The position numbers and the translations under genes were made by a program. From Dryococelus australis (lineage: Eukaryota > Arthropoda > Insecta > Phasmatodea > Phasmatidae): a DNA stretch of 64,000 nucleotides. The stretch covers positions 133,846,163 through 133,910,162 of the forward strand of contig CM057000.1 of the NCBI GenBank assembly GCA_029891345.1, in the 5' to 3' direction. Shown one piece after another: positions 39,799 through 52,438 of this stretch. Each line of letters opens with the position of its first letter. The first letter of the stretch is position 1. Under the pieces are notes generated by a model. The model was not told the origin of the DNA and searched no databases. It saw only the letters and a program-made list of their open reading frames with translations.

Positions 39799-41083
39799 CA
39801 TGTCCATAAAATATCACTACAACTTCAAACGTTAATAATAATTACCTAAAGGTGACAGAGGTATGCTGTTTTTCGCATGTGAAAGAGCATTTCCCAAATT
39901 TGTGTAATACATTTTTGTTTTCTATTCAGGTGTGACTAACTTATTCACCCAAATTACCACTCCACAAGAGAAGGCTCAATGTGTGTCTTGGTGTATTGAG
40001 ACCAAGTCAGATACACGTAATTACAGGACCAGGCATGGTAAGGACCCACCTGCACGATCCACAATACGGGAGTGGCACCAAAAGTTTATGGAAACTGGCA
40101 GCATTCTGCATCAGAAGGGTGCCGGCCAGCCACGCACAAGTGTTGAAGACATTGGTCGTGTGCGTGCTGCATACGTGCGTAACCCTGGTAAGTCGGTTCG
40201 CACTGCTGCAAGGTAACTACATTTACCCCGATCAACGGAACACACATTTCTACACAAGCAATTACGACTCTATGCCTACAAGGCGCAGCTGGTTACAGCT
40301 CTGCAACCTGACGATGCATGGAATTTGTCGGCCACATGTTGCAACGCATTGACGAATATGGAAGATGACAGCTTCCTCAAGCGAGTTATCTTCAGTGACG
40401 AAGCAACATTTCATGTTTCCGATGTACTCAACCGGCATAATTTTAGGATCTGGGGATCGGAACACCCTCACGAATCACATGGGATTGTGCGTGACAGCCA
40501 GAAGGTGAATGTGTGGTGTGGTGTCATGTGTGGTCTCATCATTGGCTCATTCTTCTTCACCAAAATATCACATCCAAGGTGTTGTAGCTAGGCATGTTAA
40601 CCGAATTCGTGATCCCGCAACTGAAAAGCATGCAAAACTAATGTCATCTTTCAACACGATGGAGCACCCCCACACTGGGGCTTGGATGTGCGTGAATCCT
40701 TGAATCAGATGTTTCCTGGACGATGGATTGGCAGGGATGGTCCAATTTATTCGCCACCTCGCTCCCTGAATATCACGCCTCGAGACTTCTTCTTATGTTA
40801 AGGACATATTGTAATTAACCTGTTAACAATTTGGATGAACTGAAGCAAAGGATTGTAGCAACCACTGAGACTGTTGACGAATGCTAGTACGGACATGGCA
40901 GGAGCTGGAGTATCGTTTTGACGTGCTTCGGGCAACAAAGTGTGCACATTTAGAGGTCTACTAGATTTTGTTTTAAAACTTTGGAAAATGCTCTTTCACG
41001 TGCAAAAAGTCGCATACCTCTATCACATTTAGGTAATTTTTCATTAACGTTTGAAGTTGTAGTGATAATTTATGGACCACCTG
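39799..41083 (+). mobile_element. Tc1/mariner-like transposon with about 100-bp TIRs
   Basis: The left TIR (from about 39799: GTCCATAAAATATCACTAC, AACTTCAAACGTTAATAATA, CAGAGGTATGC, GTGAAAGAGCATTT) is matched in inverse at 40975-41083. TA lies just outside both ends, as expected for this superfamily. The length of about 1.28 kb is normal. The transposase inside is broken, so the copy cannot move itself. Confidence 0.88.
39932..40979 (+). pseudogene. DUF4817/DDE-type Tc1/mariner transposase, broken
   Basis: The first frame (39932-40216) reads TPQEKAQCVSWCIETKSD, then RSTIREWHQKFMETGS and GAGQPRTSVED, the N-terminal helix-turn-helix DNA-binding region (DUF4817 type). A stop follows RTAAR. The next frame holds LYAYKAQLVTALQPDD, then VIFSDEATFHV with the first catalytic Asp, IWGSEHPHE and KVNVWCGV, up to about 40590. 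A third frame holds VIFQHDGAPPHWG with the second Asp, and PPRSLNITPRDFFLC, where SPD of the family is SLN, so the usual third catalytic Asp appears to be Asn. Spacing from second Asp to this Asn is 36 residues. It ends at TAA near 40800 and continues as scraps. The intact enzyme would cut and join the TIRs at TA targets. At least two frameshifts plus stops make this inactive. Confidence 0.88.
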
Positions 41084-41875
41084 TATTTCTGAAGTGGTTG
41101 ATGTTTATGTCGCTTAAAATTATAATAAAATTGAAGTTTAAAGTATTATGATTGTTTAAATTTACACGAACGTCAATATATATATATATATATATACAGT
41201 AACAAAGTATAATAATATCAGTAACAAATTAGGTCTATGTATTTCGTTTAAACGTGTTAAGACATTAATGGTTTTTTATATTAGAAGAACGACTTGTGTC
41301 TGTAAGAAATATTTATCGTATTGCGGACAGTATTGCAATTTAAATAGCATCATGTGGAGCTTGTAAAGTAAATCTCTGCGAAGTCAGTTCTTATCATTGT
41401 TATTGCTTACGAATACTATTTTTACAGTTACATGTTTATAAAAAAAATCTGTGTGGTACGCAGAATAGCGTAACATATCAAAACAATATAGCAAAATGTT
41501 TTCACGTCCTTTAAGAAGACTTTAATGGAGAAAAATACAAATCATTTATAATAGTAGTTAATGGACCTAGAAATAAATATAATTAAAGAGATTGGGGAAA
41601 AATATCTGGTATGATTTGCTTTACGGGATGGATTTGGATAGAGAAAGTGAAAATACGTCTCAGTTATGTTATGAATAAATACATGTTTGCAGGCATTTAA
41701 GTCGGTCAATGGGATGGCGGAAAGGACCATTATCAGGTAGTTGGCGACAACCACCTTTCAGAACATCGCAGCCACGCTAATGAAAAGGGGGTGGGGAGTG
41801 TCTTTTTCAACGTCCTCCCCTCCTGCAGGCTAACTTGCCTTGCCTTTGCCCGAAGCTCACGATAATAGCTCTTTA
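41084..41875. other. unassigned DNA
   Basis: (TA)n at 41176-41196. Nothing else recognised. Confidence 0.45.
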
Positions 41876-42640
41876 TCACGGCGAATTACCCGGACCGTGT
41901 AAATAGCAGGGTAACACGCCGCCCGTCCTCGCCGGGTAATTAGGTCTTGTTACCCCCATTTACCCCTCTACCAGGGACTCCGTCTCGGCGGCTTGGCGGG
42001 GTTCCTCCACCCCCTCGGGATATATATCGCTCGCGTAATGGATATTTGCGACCCGGGGACACTTTTCGCACCGCTGATTGCCTCTGCCGGGCAACTCGCG
42101 GCCCCCTCCTCCCTCTCTTCGCGAATGATCGCGTCAATTCCTGACTCGCCTTGCTTCTACACCCACACACACTCCGGTCCCCAGAACCCTTTCATTATCC
42201 ACCATTACCGCCGAGATTTACTGTTGCACGCTCTCCCGTCGCCGCACCGGTTTCAACCTCGTACAAGCGAGCAGAGTTCGCGTACCTGATGGGCACTATT
42301 GTGAGCACCGGGCACCGAACCTGCGACGCCCCGGTACGTGTGCCTTACGTCGGCCACGCCGTTGAGGTCGTGGTTCCGACGGTGGAGGGCAGGGCGAATT
42401 GCAGAGTGGCAACGACCTCATCAGATGCACATATAAAACGGCGTTCAGTTCCGGGTCACCCCAGTCTCTCTCTCTACGATACTTAGACGTGACGGACTCC
42501 AGGGCAGGTCGTCTGCATGCCGGTCACCAGGAGACACTGGACGACAGAGGACGTCAGCCAATCAGCTTCGAGGACATCTGGATCATCCCACGACGGAGGA
42601 GCTTCGTGTGTGGTCGATATATATTAACTCAGTCGTAGGT
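41876..42640. other. GC- and CpG-rich block
   Basis: It stands out from AT-rich flanks. Near the left edge AATTACCCGG (about 41884) and CCGGGTAATT (about 41932) form an inverted pair. Open frames occur on both strands and match nothing known to me. Together with the TATA/initiator pair at 42432 this could be a promoter region of a host gene or mobile element. Confidence 0.4.
42432..42465 (+). promoter_or_regulatory. candidate core promoter (TATA plus initiator)
   Basis: TATAAAA at 42432-42438. CCAGTCT at 42461-42467 fits the YYANWYY initiator exactly, with its A 31 bases after the TATA start, the standard distance. The region upstream is CpG-rich. No downstream coding exon is recognised, although TTTGCTTGCAG (to about 42766) could serve as a 3' splice site. 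Confidence 0.35.
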
Positions 42641-42939
42641 GAATCTCTCGTTTCCCAGTGCAGGCCGGTTCAGTTAGGGAAAGATACGCGCCGCGATCTA
42701 AGAGTATAAACTTATTGAATGTAAAGTAGTATCTCAGCTATAATATATCGTCCTTTTGCTTGCAGAAACGTTCTGAGGATTCCGTTCAAGCAACTAGCTA
42801 CATTCAAGCTGAGATTAAACGAGTAGTTTAGTAAATTATCTGAAATGTTATTTGACTGCATCTAGCTCGATCCCCAGGTATTTATTGTAATACAAGCTGA
42901 GTTTAAACTCAGCGGAGTTTGAGAGTGTAGCACGAGTCT

Positions 42940-43262
42940 GGCCGAGGAGCCAGAACAGTACGAGTAGTGATCAGGCCTTAGCTGAGCGGCCTGCCTGATC
43001 ACGCCTTCACTGCAGGACACGGGCCGTGATTGCTGAAATTAGTTGTGGAATTGCAAATCACAGAAACTCCCTCCAGCGGTCAGTAAACGGGGACAACGCA
43101 GTCGATATAGGGCAGTGTAGCCCGTGGGCGGTGTCTCTTTGTCGTCGGGCCATTGGAACGTGAAGGCCGCTGAAGATGGGTATGTCCGGACGTCAACTTC
43201 TGCCATCTTAGTCAGCCTCCGGGATTATGAACAAGGTCAGGACTCCCCAATTAGACTTTACT
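42940..43262 (-). repeat. second copy of the LINE-leader-like repeat
   Basis: The reverse complement matches 8311-8640 block by block (CTAATTGGGGAGTC, TTGTTCAT, GGACATACCCATCTTCAG, TTCCAATGGCCCGACGACAA, CTATATCGAC). No LINE coding sequence follows toward lower coordinates. GTGATCAGGC/GCCTGATCAC at 42968-43003 is a perfect 10-bp inverted pair. Confidence 0.6.
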
Positions 43263-45982
43263 ACGAATGTGGCTGGTTAAATATTTATAATTTAATATAA
43301 ATTAATATTCTAATCTCTTTAAATTCATGACCAGTTCGAATTTTTACCAGTCGTATGTATCATAAACATGTCGCACTCATAAGTAATTCAGCAGATAAAA
43401 TGTTTCAAACGTAGCAAAATTACGAAAAACTTAATTTTGACAGCATTCACGAGTAGAATAAAGGAAAAATGTTTTTGTTTGCTTAAGTGTTTTCAAGTCA
43501 CATATTATTTTATTTTAGTTGAGTATTACAAAATCACACTTGTCCACTGTATTCATCATGACCGCAACATTTGCAGACCTCTCAAAATCTCTCTGAAATG
43601 ATGTATAGCTTAATGTGCAAATTAACTTACTACGAATACTATTACACTACATACATTCAAATAGCAGATGGCGCAGCCGTTACATTACGGATTACGAAAA
43701 TATTGGGGATGGAACTATGGGGCTTTGCCAAATTACTTTAAATTATTGCAGCATATTCCCCCGATGACGTTTATCACTCGATGCAATATTCACGAGAATC
43801 CGTCCAGACAAAACAATTTTTACAACCTCTAAAAACACAGCAATTTACCCAGCTCATTTTCTAATAAGAGCGTAACTGTTCTCTAATAAAGAAAATGCTT
43901 TCTACTTGAACCAACATAGACAAAATGTCCCCAGAATAACTGCGTGGTCATTCGTAATTCCCGCCGTACAATGCTCGTGGAGCGCGCGCCTTGTGATGTC
44001 GTTCATGTGTCTCTTCTCCCCTCCTCATTCCCTTTTTGGCTTTCATTTCCCTTCCCCTTCTCACGCTTCGGGTAATTCTCATTCCGGTGGCGATACTGGA
44101 AGGTGTCCTTCGATAGGGGTGCCGTCATTCCTCTACCCCATTTAATGGATCTACGTCTGGACAGCTGGGGACTTCTAGTACTGAACTGCTGCTAGGCAGG
44201 ATGATTAAATGGCGCGACAAGTCGTTGCAATATTTTATATTCACACTCAAATAGTAGTTTGTATGGGCATTCTCTTACGAGTCGTTATAATCATGGTGAT
44301 TAATGTCTAGAAAGGCGTCGGCCAGATAGTAGAAGTGGGTGAGTTGTGGCGTCGAGAAATAATGTAGTTGGGCATTTTTGTGAGCTTGATTCAACTCGTG
44401 TCAGTGTTAAAGTACGCCCAGGGCAACGGCTAGTAATTTTTTTTTTTTTTGGTCGCACGATCAAAATTTAATCTATAGATGTCAGTAGAGGAATATTTTC
44501 GAGAAATCGATGTTGCTTGTTCTGGAGTCGTTTCCAGTAGCTCGATTGACTTTTCTAGTGCCCATGTCCACAACGCTCCGGATTAGAGGTTTTATTTGTC
44601 GCGCAGGAAATGTTTTAGGAGGGGCCACCTTGATGGGCAATTGTTCCCGCGGGCCTTCTCTGAGGTAAACCTTTTTAAATTGTATTTTTTAAATCTTTTA
44701 TTGAACTGAGGACTTTACTGGGCGTATATGTCGCCGCCCCGCATTAATTGTATTTGTACCTGCTACGGTGTAATCAGATGATGCACTTGATTAGTACCTG
44801 ATGTTATCAATTTGTAATTGGCGAGATCTGGTCATTTAATGAATAAAGGGTGGCGTTTAAATAAGTGTTTTGATAATTGTGAGAATATTTAGTGCCCCCA
44901 GATCAGTGATTGAATGCTTTGATGATGCACATAATTGTATAGTGGTTTGGCCAGTGAGAGACGTGAAAAACGGTCATTAGATGAATACTTACTTCATTGG
45001 ATAGTCTCTCGTATATTACATAACTGCATAAAATATAGTCCATGGAAGTGACCAGTATTTGTACCGAGGTGCCTTATTCGATGCCTGAATTTTGACTAGA
45101 TTACGCACACGTGGTGTGTGAAACTAACCTGGCTCAATATTGGAACTGTTGTCCGTCGTATTAAGGTCACTTCAAAGTCCTACCTTGGTGATCGTCTGTG
45201 TGTTCGCTACGGCGAAGATAAACGTAATAAGTTTTGTAGCCCAGGTTATTTTATTTACTGGCCTTTAGAAATGTTTATGTACATTTTCTGTGATATTTGC
45301 ATTTTTTGGACTGGGTTTTAATTGAATTATCTTGCCGGTGTGGTTAGACTGTTGAGTAGCTTTAATGAATTAGCATGCTTGACCTTCTGTTTTGGGTCTC
45401 TGTAATGACACCAGCTCATTTGTGTTTGAATTAAATAAATATTCAATTAATGTATTTGTGGTATGTTATATCTTTAATCTCATTTTGTTCTAGCCACCTT
45501 GAATGATGAATATTCTTGCCTATTAATTTTTGCTGGATAATTATTCTGCTTTTGATCATAACTATTGTGGGTTCACCACATAATAATGTATCATCCTACC
45601 TAATGACATTGCAGTTCATGAAATTTTGTGCTCTCATTTAATAAAAAACTCGAAAAGCAGCGTTGAGATAAGTCGGGGAAATGCTTATCAGTGGGAATTA
45701 AAATGGTTCAAGAAAACATAACGGAACTGTTTAAAGTGTTTAGCACACTCAAGAAATGTGGTACGTGCAGTGTCTAGCAATTTCGCGGCATTATTTGTTC
45801 AAAACGGGCGATATACGTACATATATACTGACTTGTAAAGTGACTAGCCAACGTGGTGCGTGTCAGGCAGGCTGTCTCGACGTCTGGTATTGAGTTGTGT
45901 CGTTCTGGTCGCAGGAACCGACTTTCATCATGTATTCCAGTAAGCACCTTCACGATCTCTCTAATGAAGCTGAAGACCACCT
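43263..45982. other. unassigned DNA
   Basis: About 2.7 kb with no gene or window repeat recognised. Composition is mixed, with a T-run at about 44440. Confidence 0.5.
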
Positions 45983-46236
45983 GTGCCACGGTGGTGTAGT
46001 GGTTAGACTACTCGCCTCCCACCTAGACGAACTGGGCTCGAGTCCCGACGGGACCGCTCTAGGATTTTCGAATGCAGGAATTGTGTCGGACGATGCCGCT
46101 GGTCGTCGGGTTTTTCCCGGGGATCTCCCGTTTCCCCCGACCTTGCATTCCGGCGCTGCGCCATAATCACCTCACTTTACCCTCATCGGCTCTCAATACC
46201 ACGCTGTTAACAGTCGCCCAAATCACGTAGCTCACT
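45983..46236 (+). repeat. tRNA-headed SINE, family S1 (copy c)
   Basis: GCCACGGTGGTGTAGTGGTT is the head, GGCTCGAGTCCCGAC is box B, followed by GACGATGCCGCTGGTCG, CGGGGATCTCCCG and ACCCTCATCGGCTCTCAATA. The tail with CACGTAGCTCACTGAAG is diverged. Confidence 0.8.
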
Positions 46237-48339
46237 GAAGACCATCGCCGCCGAACTCGCATATACCCCAGTAGGTCGTGCTTTCGCAAGACCAGTAACA
46301 GAGGTTTCCATAACTTGCTGGACTACGATCCTGGTTCAAACATGATCCGAGTTCCACTTGTGTTGTAGCATGCTTTTCGCAGTCAGCGGACGTGTTGCAC
46401 GTTCGTCGATGTTGGCCAGCGGCGTGTGTTGAAGTGTTGCAAGCTAAGCTGGGGTCTGCTCAGTGCTGTACATACCCTGCGCATGCAGCAGGAACCAGTA
46501 ACCAAAGTGGGGCCGGGAGAAATTGAATGTATTGCGGCCACTCACGAGAGAGCGGCGAAGCACCCATTACACATGTGCTGTGACATCAAATGCACTAGTA
46601 AGATTAAGTGGCCGATGTGTAAACTAGCAAACGATTAGATATAGTACAGAGCAAAACACGGATTACTTTGAAAGAGTCCACCACACGTTGCTGATGTCAT
46701 TAGCATTTTATTGTACACATTTCCATTTCGCTTCAGGTACTGCAAGAGAAGAAATTTTTGGAGTGCAATGAACTTACGAATTTCTTAAACCAGTTGACAC
46801 TTTGCAACCCGTGGAAATGATTTCAGTAGATCCACGGCACAAGAAATTGTGAATATTCCCTTCAGATGAGCCCTCAACTTTTTGTGGGTACTGAAATATT
46901 CCCCAGAATCAAAATGGGATATACCAAGGATGATAGTTCGTGTGGTAAGTCAAATTAGTGTCGTGTTATCAGAATTTTCAGAGTAGAGAAGAGAAAAACT
47001 AACTAATATAATGTTGTACTTACATTTATGCATCTTTACTGGTAGGCAGCGCTCACAATCAATGAGAAGGTACTCACCTGGAAACAAAAAAGACGAATAT
47101 ATTAGGATACAAGCTACGGTGCCACAAAACAATAGCACTTGAAGGAAAGATGGCATTTACATAAGAAACAACCAGTTATAAAGTAGTTAGTGTTTCTTCA
47201 TCAACCAATAGCACTGCTCAAGGGTAGGTGCTGTCTATTGGCGCTGGTTACTGGATTTGTCCAGCACTGCGCATGATATCTCCTATTCTGCAACATGGCA
47301 TGTGCGGACGAGAATACACGGGATAATATGTTGAAGGGTTAAGGTTGAAGTAAAGCAACTGCCTATGTAGCACTGCACCCGACTATACAACGTGAAGAAA
47401 TCATTAAAAAATGTAGTACAGACACCAGAAGAATTGTCAGAAAAATGCGATTTCTGCTTTATATGAAAGACGAATGTATATTTTTGGCAAAATTATAAAA
47501 TATTTTACTAATTTATAGTTTTTAAATATAAAAAGATAATCGATTATAATAGTCTGTATTTTTAACAAAATTTAAGCATATATACATTCTGGTTGCTTAA
47601 GAAAGCAGAATTTGCAAGAAATTATTCGTCATGGAATATCGTCATAATGTTTACTATGATTGTGTGTAAGAAAATTGTAATAATAACGTTGAAAATAATT
47701 TTTATAATTGATTTTTAAAGTGCGTCAATTTGTCACAAACATTTATGAGTGAAACTGACGTAAATAAAGTTAATATAAAATTGATATGACACATTATTAC
47801 TACGATTTTTTTACACATGATCACAGTAAATATTATGACGATCTTTCTTGAAGAAGATTTTCTTGTAAATTCTACTTTCCGGAGCATCGAAAACGAAAAT
47901 GCGCTTAATTTAGTTAAAAATGCTGACTCTATAGATCGATTAATTTTTTTTAGATATAAAAAGTCTATATTAATTAAAATATTTTATAGTGTTGCAAAAT
48001 ATATACATTCTTCTTTCACATACAGCATAAATTACACTTTTCTGACAATTTTTATGGTGCTTGTAGTAATTTTTTATGAGCTCTTCACATTGTATAGTCA
48101 GGTGCAGTGCTCCATAGGCAGTTGCATTACTTCAACGTTAACCATTTACAGACGAGAAGTTCGGAAACGTCAGCAATCCAGATTTCCTTGTTGTGTACAG
48201 CACCAATCATAATCATCTCTCATGTGAAACATGCCCTCAATCATTGACACAGGTATCTTCTGAAGTGGTTCATCTTTGTAATACTATTCAGGATTGGCTA
48301 GTGAGAGCCGCATCCGCCAAAGCCATACCCTCGCTCATA
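46237..48339. other. unassigned DNA
   Basis: Several frames of 60-130 codons (for example plus 47817-48212) lack motifs and sit in AT-rich sequence. I treat them as chance. Confidence 0.45.
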
Positions 48340-48520
48340 GGCCGTGCCCGAAATGGCAGGTTTTGTTGATAAAATGATCAAGTGACCCCAATTTTGTATA
48401 CAAAAATTGTGACTTATTTGGGATTTCGTAATTTGTATGTAGCGTATGATAACAATAATACAAAATGACGAACCAGCGCCATGTTGAATTTGACTTTCAA
48501 AAGTCATTTGTGAATGTGTA

Positions 48521-48573
<53 letters not shown>

Positions 48574-48906
48574 CAAATAACTGCTCATTAAATACACTGT
48601 GCATTTTCTAAAAAGCAAGTAAGTGTTGTACTTTGTTTATAATATATTTCACAACAAAATTTTTGGTAAGTCGTTATTGCAAAATTATTATTTTCTTATT
48701 TATTAACATATTCGTAGTATTCCAGTGATGATTATATAAATATTACGCCCGTTTTAAGCATTCAATTCAGATAAAAATAATTTTCACTGTTAATGTAAAA
48801 ATGTGTTGCCGCCGAGTGTTAAACAAGTGACTGTCGACAATGTCCTAATTAAAACTTACGAAATGACAAATTACGAAATAACGAATTTGTCATTTCGGAC
48901 ACCGTC
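48340..48906 (+). mobile_element. TIR element, family H, copy 2, with poly-T expansion
   Basis: The left end GGCCGTGCCCGAAATGGCAG and right end TTTGTCATTTCGGACACCGT are inverted repeats, with ATA outside each. The interior follows copy 1, except that a poly-T tract (48525-48573) replaces the region before CAAATAACTG. Confidence 0.8.
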
Positions 48907-49785
48907 ATAAACCACGCTGCATTCACTGGCCAGGTAACTGGAGAACGGAGTTTCTACGATGCGATTTAACACTTTGACCGCCATGTGCATCAATATAATG
49001 CACAGCTGTATTTTTATTCTCGTCACGTGCATAACATTTATTCGCGCGACCCTTGTTAAGTATGGCAAGCCATGTCTTACAGTGCTTGCATGAACGCGCC
49101 GTTCTAAAGTAGGCGCCGTTGCGAAATCGCGGCCGGACGAATAATGAGGCCGCGGCGGCATGATATAGGCGAATGAGACGACGGGCAGGATGTCTGTTCT
49201 CGCCTCGACGCCAACCAGGAAAGACGTCCCAGAGAGCCAGGAGGATGACGACGTGCCGTCCACCGTAGTCCGTATACAAACCAGTCTTCGACATCATGCC
49301 AGGTGGGAAATATCGGTCCAGTAAATAACCGCAATGGTGGCTTCATATTAAGCTTCATTAGGCTTTATTAAAATAATTAAAACATTAAAATACTAGCTCC
49401 TCCGATATGTCTCCAATTAATGTAATATGTGTAAAATCCACGAAGTAAATAATAATGCGTCAAACCATGGAAGGGGTAAGCCTTGAGTCAATTATAGAGT
49501 AGCTCTAACCCATTGAGTACGACCCTCACAAACGTATATTTTAAGCTAAATAGTAATTATATTTATAAACTAAAAAGCTTAAATTATAACACTCTGTATG
49601 ATATTCCATAGATTTCCTATGCTAAACTAAAGCGATAAGTTCAATAAAATGACCTTGCGAAAAGTATGGTGGCAGTCTCCTTGTTTCGATTTTAGAGTTT
49701 ACGTCAGCGGTGCTGATGGGGAACACGGGAGAGATGGTGTGGTGTAGAGGGATGAATTGTAATTGTGAAGGGCTTTTCAACGTCC
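48907..49785. other. unassigned DNA with a GC-rich patch
   Basis: About 49080-49310 is CpG-rich with overlapping frames on the minus strand, none recognised. Confidence 0.45.
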
Positions 49786-49938
49786 CCCGGTTTTATGCTT
49801 GGAAGCTTAGCAGGTGACGGCGTACAGACTAACTCATAACTTGACTTAAATTATCACCAATGCCTTACCCGGGATTCGAACCCAGAGCCTCCCGCACTCC
49901 ATATCGGTGGCGCATCAACCGACTGCGGAACGGAAGGT
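49786..49938 (-). repeat. tRNA-headed SINE, family S2 (copy b)
   Basis: On the minus strand: CCGCAGTCGGTTGATGCGCC, GTGCGGGAGGCTCTGGGTTC, then GAATCCCGGGTAAGGCATTG and GTGATAATTTAAGTCAAG. Box B (GGTTCGAATCC) is perfect here. The order matches copy a at the left edge of the window. Confidence 0.7.
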
Positions 49939-50493
49939 CGGCTGTAGAGGGATGAAGGAGTGTGAGGGGTGTAGAAGTGTCGATGCACGTCGCTGCACCC
50001 TCACCCGCCACCCCTACACCAGAGGGCTATTCCGGGCAGGGTAGCACGGTTCTGCTGATAGGGGGGAGGGGGTGCAGCAGACCGGAACACGGCTCCGGAT
50101 CCAGCGCTCTGACCCACGTGGGAGGGACGACGGGGACGTGACCCGGGCACCCGCTGAAATGAAGCCCGATAAAAGAGGTCCTGCGAGGGCGAAGGCGCAA
50201 CGAGGGGGCGGGGCGGGGGGGGGGGGAAGCAGGGGGTTAGATGGGGGAGGATCGAGATGAGACGCGGGTGCAAAAAAAAAAATGTGCCGGATGGTCCGGC
50301 GCACACCTCCGGCCAGGCGTGCTCGTGAAACCTGGCGACGTCGCCAGATCATGATCTCGGGGAGAGGAGATCTTCATTTTGTGGACGTCGTTGCAGACTC
50401 GGGACGACCGACGTAGAGAAAAAGTCAAGGGATTCCGCTGCTCACTCATAGCCAGCAGTTAGGGGACAAACCATACGCAGAGCCATCACTTCA
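49939..50493. other. GC-rich block with G-run
   Basis: A G-run at 50212-50226 and a hairpin GTGCCGGA/TCCGGCGCAC at about 50284-50304. Open frames on both strands are compositional. No gene identified. Confidence 0.45.
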
Positions 50494-52438
50494 CACCGAG
50501 GAAAACATTTTGTTGACTCAAACAAAGTTTGTTTGGCACAACAAAATTAACTGTCAGTATAAAGCTTCTGTCGCACTGCCAAATTTTCCCGTCAAACTGC
50601 TTCCAATAAGTTTGGTGAAATAAAGTTGGACAGTTATGACGTAATCGAAACGTCATAAACGCCACCGTATTCGCCTGAGAAAGTTAGATGGCTTCAGTTC
50701 CCATCAAATATTTTCAAATTGGACCGGTTCAAATATTTATTAGGTGTTTGACGGTCTCAGCCAATCAGAATCGTGCACGACAAACATGGACGCCAAGAAA
50801 CTTAAAATAACGAACAATTGCTGGAAACGAAGGAGGTAATGAAGATAATTAATTTATGTAGAAGCCGTCTGGGCATGAATGCAATTTTAAGTTAATATTG
50901 TATATAATACTACAAACTCAGAAGTATTAAAATTCATTGTGCAGGAAAAATCACTGATAAATAAAAATTCTAATTTTTTAAAGAAACGAAAATAAATTAC
51001 ATTTCTGCTTGTAACGGACCGCATGGAAAAACAAAAGCAATATCTCACTATGAAAATATTTTTTTAATAATATTTCAAATTAGATTCTCCCAATAAAAAA
51101 ATTTGACAGTGTGACACATTTTCAAACACATTCGAAATTATTTGATAAAATAGGCTGGAAGGAAAAATTTGATGGCCGTATTTTATCCCCAAATTTTATT
51201 GTAAAATATAGTTGAAAGCAAAAATCTAATTTAGTGTGACAGGGACTTACGTGCAAAAAATATTTTGTTGTTGAAACAGAATTATTTTGTTTTCATTTAC
51301 TTGCCAGAAAACACAGATTTGGTCGATGTGTTTGGCTTACGTGCATTAAACAGTTTCTTTTAATACATAAATTTCTGTACCCGACCGAGCTTCGAACCTA
51401 AATCAGCTGCTCCCAGGCACTACGTCTCAATAACCTCAGCCGAAGTGGCTACTAGTTAAATTGGAATGTTTTTAAATAAATATATCTATTTAAAATCCTG
51501 GATGGTGTTTGCCGGGGTCGTCTCATGCAGTCCTGCGTGCGGGGCGACATCTGGTGCCCATGTTTGAAGACGATATTCGATGGACATGGACTGTCTGTGA
51601 TTGTTTTTCGTTTTTAATTATTATTCAGTGTGCAACAAATGTTAGAATATATGGTGGTCACTTTTATGATTTGTTCGGTTCAATTATTTTTATTAAAACT
51701 GAAGCTGTTATCCCCGGAAGAATATTGTCTGTCTCATTTGATTTTCAAGATGGATGGTTAAAAGCTGCTATGTATATTGAACACAAGATGTAGTATCAGA
51801 AAACTTGTAAGTTTATCTAAATTAGTTTTGGTGGCTGTTTTCGGTAAAGCGTATTTCGAAATTAGAGTTCCTACATAATTCTGTAAATACATAATCACTT
51901 CTAATATCGGTTCCAAATCGATCATTCCTACTCTGACATTGTCATTCATGAACCTGAAACTAGTCGTAATTTAACTAATTCATCATCAAGTAAACTTATC
52001 AATTAAATAATTATTCAATACGCGTTTCAGTAACGGTTTTTTTTTTAATTTTTAGTTTTCAGTTGAAATTATTTCATTAGGGCGTATATATCATTATTAA
52101 ACATCAGTCAATTCACTAACAAACACTGTTACTAAGCTGACAGTAAAAAAAAAAAAAAAAAAAAAAAAAACCTCTCGAGCTATATTTTCGAATGAAAGCA
52201 ATGGAAATGAGTTGCCAAACCAATATACAGTTGATTAAACCGAATGTTTTGTTGACAGCCTAATTTATTTTGGCCCAACACAGAGGTTTTGATTATTCAA
52301 GCATGTATTATTTTTCGATGAACAAAATTAATTTTGTTGCTGTTGAAGTTTTATTTACTGAACCAAATATTTTGTTCGCGCAACTAAATACGTTTTCGCC
52401 AAATACAAACAAATGTTTGGTAGGCTGTTCTCTCAGTG
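50494..52438 (+). mobile_element. foldback-armed element, family D, copy 2, host of E2
   Basis: It starts CACCGAGGAAAACATTTTGT and ends GGCTGTTCTCTCAGTG. The left arm (AACAAAGTTTGTTTGGCAC) is cut at about 50555 by element E2 and resumes at about 51247 (AAATATTTTGTTGTTGAAAC). The middle has a tRNA box B-like GGTTCGAAGCTC on the minus strand (about 51386) and about 580 bp not present in D1. The right part shares CTCGAGCTATATTTTCGAAT and the AACAAA-rich arm with D1. A poly-A run lies at 52146-52170. Confidence 0.6.
50566..51244 (+). mobile_element. DNA element, family E, copy 2, nested in D2
   Basis: It starts CTTCTGTCGCACTGCC and ends TTTAGTGTGACAGGG, giving short inverted ends of CTGTCACACT type. 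It matches 32062-32699 in reverse along its length. It is inserted in the left arm of D2, so it is younger than D2. No frame. Internally TTTGACAGTGTGACACATTT repeats the terminal motif. Confidence 0.72.

Noticed and set aside
42445..42450. TCAGTT as initiator for the TATA at 42432
   Set aside because: Its A lies only 15 bp from the TATA start, too close. The CCAGTCT at 42461 has the right spacing.
47817..48212. 131-codon plus-strand frame
   Set aside because: AT-rich, Phe/Ile/Tyr/Lys-heavy, no motif, no promoter or splice context. Chance cannot be excluded.
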